Shown: piece after piece, positions 1-14,129 of the stretch
Layout: every line of letters starts with the position of its first letter
Position numbering within the stretch: position 1 is the stretch's first letter
NCBI GenBank assembly: GCA_016806645.1
Contig: JACSYO010002134.1
Coordinates: 1,847,988-1,911,987 of the forward strand
Reading direction: 5' to 3'
Source: Ophiodon elongatus
Taxonomy: Eukaryota > Chordata > Actinopteri > Perciformes > Hexagrammidae
DNA length: 64,000 nucleotides
Notes under the pieces: generated by a model
The model's input: only the letters and a program-made list of their open reading frames with translations
What the model was told of the DNA's origin: nothing
Databases searched by the model: none
Translations under genes and position numbers: made by a program

Positions 1-1542
1 TCCACTCACTTTGCATTCTGGCATTTTCATTTACATCATCTACAAGTGAAAGTGAGGGGACACTTCATGCGCCTACATATACTGTATGTCACATTATGAC
101 ATTTTCTCACCGCAAAAACACAAAAGGCGCACGCAGTAATGGCGACAGCTGTGCAATAGAATCCAATCTAAAAATCACAACAGCCTTAAAAAGTGAGCGC
201 TGAGTGAACGCACACGAGGCGAACTGTTGTTTACTGAGGAGATGTTGTATGATGTCCGTCGAGATGTCAGAGGGAGGTTCGACTTTTAACTGCTCACCAA
301 ACGGCCTCAAAATGTCGTAGCGCTTCGTTTCGCAGCTACTTCCAGGTACAGAAATGTAGAAATAAGAAACTAAGTTGTGGCAGACGTAGTCCATCTTCAG
401 TAAGAAAAATGTACAAATGATTTAAGTCCCAATCTTTCATAAAAGAAGCCGAGATTTAGATTTAGAGACTAGAGAGCGCAGCAAAAGTAGGTCAATGCCG
501 ACTCCCTCCAGGAGTTTTATCTATCCATTTTGAGCAGACCTGAATCCAGCAGTTATTTTTATTGTTATATTATCTAGACAAAATTCAATTTATCAAGTCA
601 TTTTTTTTTTCTTTTAATCTAAAAAGTAAAAAATGTATTCAAATAAATCCATTCATAATCCCATAATAATTCTTTAAATCTGACCAACAGCAAAAAAAAA
701 TAAAAAAAAAATGTATTATTTAATTTCTAAGGATTAACAACAAATAATTCCTTGCATTAAAAAAAGAAAACTGTACCCAGGAAAAGTCTGGTTATATTAC
801 ATGATAAATAAACAATGTCAGTCAGTGTATTGAATTACTAAATATATTTGATTAAATCATTGCAGAAGAAGAGGGGCGCAACAGGGGGAGCCCCGATCAA
901 ACCTCAAAACTGGTGGAAAACGATACAGAAAATGTGTTCGAAATATTGTGTCTCGTATTAATGTGAGGAACGTCAGACCCTCGAGACAGATATGATGACT
1001 TAGTCCGACACCAGTCTGAGTCTCTGCGGTGGAAGTGACATGCTTCATGTGTGTCAGGATATATTTATTAAGACTGTTTCCTTTGTTCAAACGTTCAGCT
1101 CACTTGTCTTACTCCACTGAACACCGTATCCTCCCCACTGAGTGTTGAACAAGTCAAGATGTGCAAGTTAACACAGAGGACACATTTGTAATCTTGTATA
1201 CTTATTTTTTTTTTTTTTTTTTTTAAATCAGAAAGTTCCTGATTTTGATCACAACGTTGCTAATTTTATACCATTGCTTTAAAGCAGAATTCTTAGTCAA
1301 CATCAGCTTATTTTGGAACATAAAAAAAATGAGGGGTTTTGTCCCAAAGAAAACTGTTTACGTTTCCTGAATAAAGCGCTGTCCAATATTGAATGAACGT
1401 TTTGAGTTAAACGTAAATGCGTCATGTCGGGGTTGTTCTGGTCACGAGTAGCGCCGGAGAATATTGGCTCCTAGTGAAGCCTGAAACAGACAATACCTGC
1501 TTTCATGTTCAGTGAAGGAGAGGGGACAGTCAGAATCATATT

Positions 1543-1545
<3 letters not shown>
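1..1545. other. Intronic, nothing recognised
   Basis: AT-rich sequence with A- and T-homopolymers (near 601-616, 693-710 and 1205-1224). No exon, RNA gene or repeat family was recognised. Confidence 0.5.

Positions 1546-1576
<31 letters not shown>
1546..1576. repeat. (CA)n microsatellite
   Basis: About 15 uninterrupted AC units. A second shorter run lies at 1836-1858. Confidence 0.95.
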
Positions 1577-1578
<2 letters not shown>

Positions 1579-2002
1579 ATGTAATCCAAGCTCTCGCAGG
1601 TCCACCTCCAGCCCTTCCTCCCCCCCAGCCCTTCCTCCCCCCTCCTTCCCCCATCCTCCACCTCTTCCTTCCTTACACATTGCTCCTCCTGCTTCGTCAC
1701 TGCTCACTCTCCCTGGACCTCATAAACCTTATTTTATGCTACTATAGCACCTTCCTTACCGACACCCCCTCTCTATCCTGCTGTCTGTGTGTTAGTCCTC
1801 CCATTCCTCTTGTTTTTCCAACACCAAAGAGGTCTCACACACACACACACACACACACTATCAAAACCAGCTGAGAGGGGCAGGGTCCAGGACGCCTTGA
1901 CAACTTAAATCAAACAAATTGCCTTAATGCCTCCATTCTCTGTCATTATGTAAGGCAGGGCCTGAGCGCTGACGGTTTAAAGGCCAGACGTTTGTGTACA
2001 CC

Positions 2003-2064
2003 GCTGTGTGTGTATGTCTGTGCGTGTGTGTGTATGTCTGTGCGTGTGTGTGTATGTCTGTGTG
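2003..2064. repeat. 20-bp minisatellite
   Basis: The unit TGTATGTCTGTGCGTGTGTG is repeated about three times with almost no divergence. Confidence 0.9.
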
Positions 2065-2295
2065 GACTGCTGGGCCCCTCGGTCGACCTGGCAGATATTG
2101 TTCTGTTCTTGGATGTCAGCCAGGCTCTGTCAGCATTGGGGGTCCGCCGCCGACCCGGAAAACAAAAAAAGCGATCTGTTTGAAAAGGTTCTAAATGTAC
2201 AGGATATACGTGCTGCATTTAGTGGTTTCATTTCTTTCCTGCTCACACACGGCCTGTTGAAATGCATGCTTGGAACCGGGGAATGTGACTCTGTG

Positions 2296-2298
<3 letters not shown>

Positions 2299-2335
<37 letters not shown>
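2299..2335. repeat. (GT)n microsatellite
   Basis: Eighteen GT units without interruption. Confidence 0.95.
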
Positions 2336-2337
<2 letters not shown>

Positions 2338-3379
2338 ATCACATACAGCAGAGTGTTGGTGTGTTTCTTGACAGATGTATAAATATGAGCTACATTTATT
2401 CAGCCGTGGCCTCCCTCTGCATACCTGCATGGCTGTTCCATACAGGGTAATATGAAGGCATTAAACTGTATATACACAGCGGTGAAAGAATGTAGAGCTC
2501 GATTGTGCATTCAGGGGGAAAGAGCAAGTCAATCAGTGGAGAGCACAGAAGCAACAATTCTGAGGTGATTTGAATCGAGGAGATACACTAATATCCACGA
2601 CATGGATGATTTTAATAAATTGGACCAATTCTTATGATTGATTAATTAAGTAAAGAATATTGTTGGTGATCTTGATAGTATTATTATTATCTTTATAGTA
2701 TTACAACATTAGTTTTCTCTGTTTAAACTAATGATAAAAAATAATAATTTTCCGATTTGTGCCATTTTCTGTATGATAATTATGTTTTTAACAATATTAA
2801 TCCCCAATTTGACTTCTGCTTATAAATCATATTAGTGATTAATCTGATAAACCTAAATATGAATGCAGTTAATCTGAAGCAGATGATATCTCTCTCTCTC
2901 TCTCCACAATGTGGATAACCGTGCATGCATATCAGAGAAATGCTCATCTTAGAGCTATCCTATCCACCATCTACTCTGGTGCATGACATAAAATCGAGGT
3001 AAAAATATGTAATGTGTAATTGGATTTAATCTACTGAATATTACAAATTTTCACCCAAATTCATTCAGATTGGTTCTCCAATTACAGCCCAAAAGAATAA
3101 GCCGCTAAACGCTCAAGCGGAAGATTAATGACCTCTGTGGTAAACCGTCATCACACCTCAGATTTCAGGGACACTACAGGACAAACACTGCCCCTTTGTG
3201 AGCGTCACTTTCTCCTTATTGTGAACAATGTTGTCAAACACTGGGAATCTGGCACATTCCTGCCAACCGCGAGCACCCAAATTGAGACATCACCACGACG
3301 CCCTGGAGGTGGAGGCAACAGAGAGAAAGGGAAAAAACAGAGGCAGGTACGGAAGAGAAGAAAAACAGAGCAAGAGAAG
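2336..3379. other. Intronic, nothing recognised
   Basis: AT-rich sequence, only a short (CT) run near 2890-2903. No coding exon or known repeat family was recognised. Confidence 0.5.
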
Positions 3380-3430
3380 GAGAGAGAGAGAGAGTGTGTG
3401 TGTGTGTGTGTGCGTGCGTGTGTGTGTGCA
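3380..3430. repeat. Compound (GA)n(GT)n microsatellite
   Basis: A GA run passes directly into GT with GC interruptions. Confidence 0.9.
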
Positions 3431-3929
3431 TTGGTGGGGGTTTGTTGGGAAAAACCACAGTCAATTACACCTTTCCTCATCACATTTCAGGCCAACTGAA
3501 ATTAGAGCAGTCGTGTGTTAACAGGGCGAAGACAAACAGGCTGAATTCCCTCCAGGAGAGAGAGGTTCAGACCCGACCTGGCAACCCACGCACCACCAGA
3601 CAGACCAAGTACTGCTCTTTCATCGACTCAACTACGGTGTCACTTATCTGCATCATGAAGCCAAGCTACAGACCCCACTTTCCCCCAGCAAACATGAAGC
3701 CTCAGTGCAGCGCTTCTCCTCTGTTTGGAGAATTACTTTTTTTATTTTTAAATATCTGACATCTGAGTCTATTCTGTCTATAGAAACGCAAAGGCACTCA
3801 GTTGACTGATATAAAAACAGACACAAGCTGCCAATCCTCACATTGGAGAAGCTCAAACCACAGAATGTTTTACATTTTCGATCCAAATTCTTTTTTATTG
3901 AACCTATTAATTCATTATCAAAATGATGC

Positions 3930-3987
3930 CAATTCTTTTTAGTCGATCAACTCATTGATTAAATCGACTAATTGTTGCAGCTCTAAT
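3930..3987. repeat. Fragment of a teleost MITE with AATCGACTAATTG end
   Basis: The sequence around AAATCGACTAATTGTTGCAG and the following CTCTAAT matches the terminal part of a MITE-like repeat seen elsewhere in this window (21544-21763, 26590-26865). The family name is from memory of fish repeats and is not certain. Confidence 0.5.
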
Positions 3988-4448
3988 ACAGACCAAACAA
4001 TGTCACCGTGGCTGAATATATAAGATGCCTCCCCAGTGAACAGCCCAAGAAAGTCTGAAAGGATTTAAATCATTACTACTGCGTGTTACAGAAAAACATT
4101 TTCGCAAATGTCTATAAAAAATGCAGATGATTGCGTCACAGCCACACGCCGGTTAGAAGTCAACACGAACCCTGAAGTGACTCTTTGATTTGTAATTCAG
4201 ACGTCAGTGAAGACCGTAGGATTGTAGCGCAACATGATTTTCAATTACTCCACGACGGTTCCGTGTTTCCCCAGCTACCGGCCGTAGCCTAAGCTACTGT
4301 TGCCGTGCGCGGGCCACGATACCGGCCCACTCTCCAAACACACCATCGTCATGTGTTGTGATGAAACTCGAGGGGGAATCTCTCCACCTCCAGTTCTGTC
4401 TTGTTGGCATTGTGTCACCAAGCTTGTCTGCGCTTAAACCCACGCACC

Positions 4449-4452
<4 letters not shown>

Positions 4453-4492
<40 letters not shown>
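4453..4492. repeat. (CA)n microsatellite
   Basis: About 20 CA units. Confidence 0.95.
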
Positions 4493-4495
<3 letters not shown>

Positions 4496-5842
4496 GTTAG
4501 AAAAACAAAGTGCTATTTTGTTTTCCTTGCAGTGTGCCAATTTGCCTTTCCCTGAAAACAGACACAATACAACTCAAAGGAGAGTAAGACATGCACGCGG
4601 TGAGTGACAGGGAGGGCGTGTCAGAGCCGTTGATGTTCGGCATTGCATCATCCAGATGGAAGGCGCGTTGGCCTTTTGAGCGTTTTCCTCGCTGAGAGAA
4701 AAAACAAAACTCACGTAGAACTACAGGTGGGACCATCTCACACTGCAGCCACTGATTCAAGGCATGACAAGAATGTCAGAATTTCTCAAATAATGCAGTT
4801 TACACAATACACAGACAACTTGCCAAGAATTCCTTTGCAAAAAAAAAAAAAAAGTCCTCTAACGTTTGAAGGCAGAAAGCTTAAATACAGACACGGTGAC
4901 AAGCGGAAACAATAGAAGCCTCCAAAGAGCGTTAATTACAGAGTGAACCTGAAGGAAATCCAAACTGAGTTTATTAATAGACCGTCTGTTTAACATGAGA
5001 ACCCAGAATAGCTCAACAGGTTTACAAGGTTCTCATGGTTTACTGGACTTGCTTTATAGTTGGGCTGATGAAGGATATCAGTATACAGGAAACGGCTGTA
5101 ATGAGAAAGATGCTCGTCTTTGTATACAAAGTCTTAAAAGGCTTGCATCTCGACAATTTCCTTTACGAAGACGTTTGACTCGACTTGGGACTTTTAAAAT
5201 GAAATATTTCCTCGATTCAAAAGCTCATATTATAATTTCCATGCCTGCACGGCCACAAAGGTTCTGCATGAAATACATTAAATCGTCTGCAAGCTTCCAG
5301 GAAGCCCGAAACACACGAACACAGTCCTGTGCGAAAGTCCCACCACCTCGACCTCCGCACCCTTACTTTTTGTCTCACTAAATAAAAAAAGAGCTCACTA
5401 CTTCCAGCACTGCACAACGCAACGGCAACGGATGAAAATTGAGCTCACGTTGAGTCCAATGTGAACGTAATTCCAAGTGACTGTGGTCTGGTATAATAAG
5501 AGCCACAGAAACTAAAGCAGGAAAGTGACTTTTATGGAACATTGTTTGCATTGTCAATGCATTTGAAGAACTATGAAGATTAGGCCAAAAAAAAAAAAAA
5601 GGGCTTCACTGTTTGTATGAATGCAATGGAGGCCTGGTGGTTTCACATTGCAATTATGCGAGCGCACTAAAGAACTACCGTATACTTATATGAAGCTGCT
5701 ATAAGTTGTAGCAGCCGCAGGGTTTTAGTTTGCTAAGTGAACAACATTAAGCAATGCAAAACCTGTCTTCATAGTTCCTGGGCCATCAGAGAATTGCAAT
5801 AACTTATTTTTTGGGGCCAGGAACCGGCTACATTTGGTTCCT
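4493..5842. other. Intronic, nothing recognised
   Basis: Mixed-composition sequence with an A-tract near 4839-4853 and 5588-5600. No exon or repeat family was recognised. Confidence 0.5.
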
Positions 5843-5980
5843 GGTTCAATTCAATTCAATTTATTTGTATAGCCCAAGAACACAACTTTGCCTCAGAGGG
5901 CTTTACAATCTATGGGGGCAATCCATGGACCCTCGCATTGGAAAAAGGAAAAACTGCCCCTACCCAAATAAAACATCCAC
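5843..5980 (+). repeat. Dispersed teleost repeat, TTCAATTCAATTCAATTTAT class
   Basis: It begins with repeated TTCAA units leading into TTATTTGTATAGCCCAA and a later GGAAAAAGGAAAAACTGCCC segment. This order is characteristic of a very common fish interspersed repeat, probably a retroelement 3' region. Class assignment is uncertain. Confidence 0.6.
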
Positions 5981-8585
5981 TCGAAAGCACAGGTCGCGTT
6001 CCTGAATCACTTAAATTGGTTCCCAAAACACAGTAAAAGTTCCAGTTGTGGAAACAAGCCAAAGGATTTCCCCCCAAAAAATAGAGAAGTTGTTTCATTG
6101 AATATAACTCAGATGAGAAAGAATTGTTAAAAGTGACGAGATGCGTTTATCTTCACCCTGTGAAACCACTAGTTTAGTCCCATTAAAGCTTAAGTATGAA
6201 AGGGATGAAAATGATAACTGATGTGTTACTTGGCAACCACTTTTCATACAGAGAATGCAATGCACCAGCTTGCCTTTCAAAACAGACGTTCTCCCTCATT
6301 TACTCTGGTGTTTCCATTATTGTGTCTCTTGACTGTTGAAGGGAAAGAGACCGTTACAGAATGCGAGGCCAAACACTATCAAATCTAAGAGAGCTAAAAA
6401 GATACCATTAATGAAAGAAACATAAGTACCTTAAACTTGAAGACAAATTCACGGTCAACATTCATTTACTAAATCAGGGATCTGTACATGGCATGACAAG
6501 CATCCACCCACTAATCCCCCTCCCTCCCACCTCCCCACCCCACCCACTCACCCAATGATGTTCACTCATCATTGCGATCATATCTTGATCTCTGTGTTTT
6601 TGTGTCTAATTGCAGGCGTTCTATGCTCGGTTAGTGTGGAGGCTGCTGCAGCTATGGCAATGAACAAATACAAGTCAAACAGATCAGGTGGCCGTGAGAG
6701 GGGCCCGATGGAGACGTGGGAGCGTGAGGAGTGCGCGAGCGGAGCATTGCATGCTGCGGCAGCGTACGTCAGGGCAGGTGGACCGAGGGCTGCTGAGCGG
6801 CTGTCAAACGGGAGGATTTATGCAGTCGAGTCTGGAAAGTCCCCGTCTGCCTCACGGCACTCCGCTCTACCTCTTTTAACCTCGCCCTCTCTTTTTCTCT
6901 GCATTGTTTTTTCGCTCCGTGGCGTTGAGGTGAAAGGGTTGCCGCCCGGCTCCGTCTCCCAGGGCACCCGAAATGAAGGAAATTTCAAGGGTGAGCTGAG
7001 CCAATGCAATCTGTTTGTAGTCCAAAACGCCATCATTGTGCTCCGATAGTTTCCCCAAGCACACACATCCTTATTAATGCATCATGGTATCGACGAGCTT
7101 CAATGAAATTAACAGAACGTTAAGTAATAAATGGTTTTCAAGGCAGAAAATGGAGAAAAAAAGGTCCAGAGGACTAAAACAAACTTGTTTGGGATGAACT
7201 GGTGAAGAAGGTGATTGTGCTGCCGAGACATTTCCTTACTTTTTTGAAAACAGCCACTGTTATCTGTGAAGGATGGAACTGGGGCTACAACGCTCCTCTG
7301 AGTGCCAGGGAGACATTTTCAGATTTCTTGTTTTGTACGACCACCAGTCCAAATCCAGAGGATAAACCATTTATACGTCATAAAAAATGGAGAGGAGCCA
7401 ACAATGAAAACAATGTGACACGTTTGTGGTAATCAACCCCAAGAAATGAAAGAAATGATCACCTGAATCGTTGAGCCTGAACCGGCCCACAACTTTACCG
7501 TTTACCGTCTTCCACAGCTGGAATAAAAACATTTTAGAAGCATTTGTAAAAGGGGGAAAAAAGGGCAAGAACATGGACAGGAAGAAATCTGATCAGGGAT
7601 GAATATTAAAAAAAAAAGGTGTTTATTAGGAGAAACGCTTCCTCGGTTTAGTGTTGGGTAAGAGCGCCCGGAATGGGAACTCCCCGGAAAAGTCAATCAA
7701 GAAAAGAGGAACCCCTTCCTTCATTCCTGCCTTCCCTCAATCGCGTGATCTACCCTGCAGACATATACCACCAATTAATCACCCCCAACCCCGCCCCCCC
7801 CCAAATAAGACGTGTAAACATGGCAACAGGTCTTACTGCAGCGGGCTGCGGTCATGCCCCCCCCTCGGGGACTGTGTGGAGCAACCACACACGTGCACAC
7901 GCCGACACACATGACTGCACAGGTAGGAACAGCTTCGTTATCAGTGACACTTTGGTGTGGCTGATAAAAAAAAAAAAAAAAAAAATACGTAATCATAACA
8001 GACAGGTTGTGGATTTTGAGATTTAATTCCAGTTTATTTAGTTTGTGGTTTCAGGAATTGATGACCGAGGCGAATGTTTACATTTACACTGATATACAAG
8101 CACATAACCATTTACTGCGAATGTATTATCTTAATACAAAGGCTGGGATTATCTTAGCAGTATGTCATTTCTTGATTTTATTCTATATTAATTTTTTTCC
8201 CCTTTAAATGGTTTAAGTTGGGTCTTTTCTAGCTTTCACTTGTGATAGACCTCCAACATATTACGTAACAGACCTGATGAGCCGCTAAAAACTACAACTA
8301 AAACTTCTCCACGACATTCAGGAGAGACAACTGAACACCATAGAATGACAATGGCACCCTAAATGAGAGATAACATTTTATCCCCCCCTCCCTCCCCCCC
8401 TCCCTCTCTGGCTGTTTTTTCCTCACACCTTTTATCAGCTGACCAGGACCAGATGACTTCAAAGTGAGCGCTCAGAGGAAGAGGTGATGAAGGACCTCCC
8501 ACATCTGAGACCCCCTGCCAGGACCAAACTGATCCCCTTTACGCTTCCAGCCCCCCATCTTTCCTCGCTCACCTTACTACCCCCC
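5981..8585. other. Intronic, nothing recognised
   Basis: It holds C-rich short stretches (6515-6555, 7780-7805) and an A-tract (7967-7985). A 164-codon open frame at 6555-7049 is not credible as a gene (see rejected items). Confidence 0.5.
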
Positions 8586-8909
8586 CCCACACACACACAC
8601 ACACACACACAAAATCCAGCTGTTCCATTTGGCTGTAATCGGCACCTAGCATCGCCCCCTGATTAGAGAAGGTGGGGGTGGTGAGAGGTAAAAACTTGAC
8701 AAACTGCCACATTCTTCTCCACCCATTCCCCTTCTTCCCCATCCCTCTGGATCCTCCTTTCCCCTCCACACAGCCACAGTCCCCACTTAAATCTGGCAGC
8801 ACCCCTGTCGACCCCCTCCAACCACCCGACCCACCCTGCACCACTCACTTGATGAATGCTGTCCTTGTGAGCAGAGGAAGCCACCAACGCACCACCCACC
8901 CACCCCCGA

Positions 8910-8910
<1 letters not shown>

Positions 8911-9001
<91 letters not shown>
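8911..9001. repeat. (CA)45, longest perfect dinucleotide run
   Basis: About 90 bp of uninterrupted AC. A shorter CA run lies at 8588-8611 and a CA/TA run at 9085-9111. Long perfect runs of this kind are usually hypervariable. Confidence 0.97.
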
Positions 9002-9002
<1 letters not shown>

Positions 9003-9111
9003 CCCTGGTGTTGCTTGCATGATCCTTAAATAGAAGTGAAGTTTGGGGACCACCGCCCCTGCAGGTGCTACATCTCTTTGGTTACACACACACACATATA
9101 TATATATATAT

Positions 9112-10729
9112 GGACTCATATACACCACCACAAGAACACACTCCCATAAATACAGACACAAACCACAGTCAGCCACAATAACGCATACCAGCACACACTG
9201 GCTGCCCTGGTAGCTGTCACAGAGCCATGTGACCAAAACGGAGCCCAGAATCTGATCCAACATTGTGCCTGATTTACACAACCTCCCCTCTCTCCCTCTG
9301 CACTGCTGCCCCACCACAAACCCCACAAACCAGTCTACCCCGGCCCACCCAGGACCCCCTGGAAAGGAGCAGCACAACAGCTGCGTGTGTGTGTATGTGT
9401 GTGTGTCGTAGAGAAAGGAGAGAAGGAGCAGGATCCAGGTTATTACATGGTGACTGTTCAGTTATAAATACCTTCTCGTCTGTCTTGCAGAGTCACTGAA
9501 AGTGTCTCTTAAGAGATGTTTACGGGGCGTGTGTTGTCATGGATGCAAGCCTCTGAGATTAAAAAAGACTGATCTGAAAAAGAGCACCGTGGCGGAGCAG
9601 GACACCGACAAGAGGACGGTAGCCAGAAAAATATGAGTAACTGGGCTGTAATGGACTTCTCATCTGATTTCAACAGCATTTAAACCAGAATCCCAGTTTC
9701 TGTAATCCGGGTGGGGGCGCGGGGGGTTAGAGGTACGCAATAAAAACAAAAATAAAAAATGAGCTCACGGTAAACTTACGATAACGTTTTCCGAAAACTT
9801 TAAACCACATTGCACAGTCCTCCATTTGGTATCATCTTTTTATATCTTGCATAAGTTTTTTTTTATACTTGCACATGGAAAAGACTTCAAAGTGCTTTCT
9901 TGTTTTCAAAATATTCTAGATCAAAAATGTAAGTAAAACTTAAACTGACACTCTGCAAGACTAAAAAAAGAACTGGTCCTCGCAGTTGAACAGTCGACTG
10001 TTTGGGCTTGTATAGTATTGAAAAACATTTGAAACTCAAAGAAAAGTGTGGTCGATTCTTGAAGTCTAAATAAGTCGGTTTCCATTTCTCAACAGTAACA
10101 TTTCGCACTGCACGGAAAAAAAACGTGGCTCTCACAATACGGTCACAAAGAATTCTTACATGAGCCGGACTTAACTCAAACTGACAAGATGCATGCAAAT
10201 GCTGGATGTAGTAACCAGCAGTGGGCATCGACGGTTTCCTCCAGTGACCTCGTGTCTATAGATACATAAACATAGTGAGCGATGAAGATACTCGTCTGGT
10301 GATGCTACAGGAAGCTGCGAAAACAAGCAAAGAAAGACCAGAGCTGGGCGAACGAAAGAGGCCAACCACCTCCACGTATGGTAACGCACGGTGCATGTTC
10401 GTGACCACGTCTGTGTGTTGCCCTCTCTCTTGTTACTATGGCGATGGCTTGTCTGACAGCACGAGGAGGCCCGAGTCATAGAAGATGGTGTGATGTAGCA
10501 GTGGCCGTCCTTTCCCGAACCCCGTCGCATCCAACAGCTTTCATCTGGAGCGGATTAGAGACATTAGCACTTTCTTATCTCTACGCCTTCCTCCACGTCT
10601 TTCATCATCTCCCCCTTTTCCTGTCTCTGGCCTCCCACAAAACACCAACCCACCCCCCTTTATTTCTCCAGCTTTGTACCCGTGCATTCTTAAAATACTC
10701 TAAAAGGTGCCAAGGAAAAGTATATTAAA
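9112..10729. other. Intronic, nothing recognised
   Basis: Unique-looking sequence with short T- and A-tracts. Open frames here are chance readings. Confidence 0.5.
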
Positions 10730-10766
10730 AAAAATATATATATTATATATATATATATATATATAA
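10730..10766. repeat. (AT)n microsatellite
   Basis: Alternating A/T run ending in ATATAAAG. Confidence 0.9.
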
Positions 10767-11817
10767 AGTATATAAATCTGCTCACAGGCTTGTATTTTCA
10801 TATGAGCACCAGCCAAGTATTCGGCTTAGTTAAGGAATAGAGCGGTTGATCAATCACAACGCTGACACCGGGTGTGCACACACAAACACACACAGATAAT
10901 GCGCATCATAATCACAAGTGGCCCGACTACAATATCTAAACCAAGCAGTGTTTGTGTGTGTTTGTGTGTCGGTGGTATGTGCAAGAGGACTTACGGATAT
11001 TACAGGAGCGCTCGCACGGAGGCTAAAATTAACTAGCATTTATAAAAACACACACAACCGGTAATCCCCATTAATCCCAGTCATCAATCTTGAGATGATG
11101 GCACCTCAGGCTGTCTTTTTCGGGATGAGACATGACAGCGTGCTCAGTGGGAGTACGTGTTGCAGAGGCCGGGTTGTGATGGAATCTCTGACATCTACCT
11201 CTATTAAAAATGGCTCCAGATAGCCGACGGGTTGGACACCGGTCTGAAAAGGCTAATGCTGTGGCCGATTCCTTACGCCGCAATACGGGGACAATATTTC
11301 GAGCAATGGGCAGGGGTAAGTCCTGGCAACTGAGCAGACAAACTGCACATAACATCGTTATCACCCCTCGCGATGACGACTGCAATCGTACCCTCCTTGG
11401 GCTAATAAGTCACCAATAAGCAAACAAGCTCCAACGTCTAACGAGGTGGATATTATATTGAGGATTCAATGGAGATAAAAGAAAGAGCTGAAAATAGAGA
11501 GAACAGTGTAATATGATTCTGTCTGTGGACAAAGAAAAATGTGTGCTTACGTTGCCCTTTTGCTAAAGGCGTCTGCTCGCTAACCAGTTAGCCATATCAG
11601 CTGTAAAACGTGGCCGTGTGTCCATCAACTTCATCTGAAGTTCCTCTGCTCCCTAGTGGCCAAATCAATGAATGCTATTATGGTGCCGAGATGTTATGAA
11701 GGAAGATTTTGCACGTGGCTAATTACTGGTGTCAGACTTGCTGTTGATTATTAACATTTAGCTTGTTAGCTACATCAAGCGCTTGACACAGCTGATGAGC
11801 CAACAACAAGACAAACC

Positions 11818-11821
<4 letters not shown>

Positions 11822-11911
<90 letters not shown>
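11822..11911. repeat. (GA)n microsatellite, ~90 bp
   Basis: GA units with a single interruption at 11849-11850. A purine/pyrimidine asymmetry of this length can adopt triplex structure. Confidence 0.95.
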
Positions 11912-11914
<3 letters not shown>

Positions 11915-12064
11915 GACACAGTCGGCCATTCAGTCAGTCAGACTTATTTTAACATTTAGCCCAAATAATAATAAATAAATAAAAACGAAAGATATTGGTT
12001 TACAGATATTTGGTCTATTTTCTAATATATTCAAATGTCCGTTTTAATTTTCTTCCATCTTATA

Positions 12065-12112
12065 TATTTTTCTTTGTTTCTTTGTTTCTTTGTTTCTTTC
12101 TTTCTTTCTTTA
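12065..12112. repeat. (TTTG)n(TTTC)n tetranucleotide repeat
   Basis: Short TTTGTTTC units pass into TTTC units. Confidence 0.85.
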
Positions 12113-14129
12113 TTTGCATGTTTATCTTTACCTATTATAATACATTCAATATAAAAAAAAGTAAAGGAAATAAATAACATAATACCATAAACCAAATCTT
12201 AACCTACCCTACAATTTGCCTTATTTTGCCAACACTCATCCGAGCTGAACATGATCTTTTCCGAAGCCACTGCCCTAAATATGACTCATCTCTCATCATT
12301 AAAAAAACGACTGTCTCCCTCTGTGAGTATTTAGATCATCACTATAGAGACATTACTGTCTGACCTTAAATACCAGAAAAATATCATGAGCAGAAACTCA
12401 TGATTCACACTTTTACAGACCCACGTGGACACGTACACACAAACACCCACACACCCACACACCCACACACACAGACACACAACTACGCACACAGAGAAAG
12501 GTTAGCTGAAGACAATTGCTTGGGTTCAAGTCCGGCCCGCCTCTCTCAACAGGGCGGGAACATCGGAGCAGGGGTCGGCATGCCGGGTCGGAGTGGCCAG
12601 TCTTTGAAGGAGGCCTGTGGCGGGGAAGAGTTTTCGGGAAGGGGAAGTGCTCTGCTGGAAGTTTTGGATATCAATGGAAAGGCTTTCTTTCTGCCACACT
12701 GGGCAGGAGAGTGGCTGTGCTTCATCTTCCACTGTTATCCCACCGCCACGGAAAGACAATGTCAAAGAAACGTGTAGCGGCAATGTTTCCAGGAAACAGC
12801 AGCCTAAACAACTGCAATCCAAATTCCCGAAAACTGGAGGACGCTTGTTTGAAACCAAGTCATCAAACATTATGCGTCAAGTTAAAACTGCGGTAAAATA
12901 CATTACGGGACTAAAATGTGACATTGCTGACGTGGAAAGAACACAAAAAACTAGATACAGTCGGTGGCTGAAGGACAGATGACGATCAGCCCACAGGAGA
13001 ACATGTAGGAAGAAAGTCTGCTGACCCGAACTATCCCACGATCCAACAGCAACCTGGCTTAACCACAAGCACAACCTCTGGCTATCCAGCTGTTTGCTCC
13101 AGAAAATATCACTATATTCACACACACACACACCAGCAGGGAGTAGTTTGAAACCCACTCTCAAGTTACAGATAAGGTTGAAATGTGCTCTCTCTCAGTA
13201 GAGGGTCTGACCGTGGCTCGTTCACCGAGTCAAAACACACAGTGGACATACATTACAGAGCAGCTCTCCTTGGGATGTGTAAAGGGGAAACTGTTGGTAC
13301 AATAGATAAACAGGCTACGGGGATTAAAGTATTTCCTTTAAAAAGGTAACACGCGGGTTCTGGTGTGAGCTGAAGGACATTTTCTGACTTCTCCATGTTT
13401 TACTGTCACGTGAGATTTGACTTTCATCCTGCCCACGGACGTTAACCGGCCAATTGGCGTAAATCCGGTTACGACATATGCATCACCATAATGTCAATGT
13501 ACGTGCATAATAAGAAATAGTCAATTAAGTGACATCTGGAAGAAGCTTTTTCCAGCTTTCAGACTGAAAAGAGAAGATAATGTATTGAATAGTTCCTGCT
13601 TATTAAAAAGGTTGCTCCCAAATTGTCTTATGACAATTTGTCCTAAAATGGTCACCCCCAAATGTTCAAGGACAATGAGCACTTAAAAAAGGAGTTCCTT
13701 CTCTCTTAATCCAGATCTAAAAACACAGAATAGCCACAGCGCACACAGCAAGACTATGATCCTGTCATCACCAAGAAAGGCGTTTTAAAATTGCTGCCAC
13801 ACATATCAGGGGTCACTTTCCTAATGAGGCACCGGCCCACTGTAATGGCTTTCAGTCACTCTGTGAATCACTCGCAAATCTAAATGTGGATGTAAACTGT
13901 GGTTGACCCAATAATGCGCCGCAGATACACAATACACCTGAATATCTTGTATTGTGGGAAAAAAAAAAAAAAAATCAGGTTTTTTTTCCTCTTTCATTCT
14001 GCTCTCACCGGTGAGCTGTACCACTCTGATCACTTTACGAAAACAGAAGTCCGCACATATCTTGTGTCTGCCTCCGCCCTTTCTTGTTTATCTTTTCACT
14101 GAGTTCTCTGTCCTCACCTCCACTCCACT
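12113..14129. other. Intronic, nothing recognised
   Basis: It contains only an imperfect CACACCCA run (12435-12485) and an A-tract (13960-13974). No exon recognised. Confidence 0.5.

Noticed and set aside
6555..7049. 164-codon open frame with a hydrophobic, signal-like N-terminus
   Set aside because: No recognisable domain, low-complexity middle, an acceptor-like site inside the leader and no neighbouring exons. Length is within chance for this GC-richer stretch.
8787..9377. 196-codon minus-strand frame
   Set aside because: Its length comes from a long Cys-Val run encoded by the CA microsatellite.
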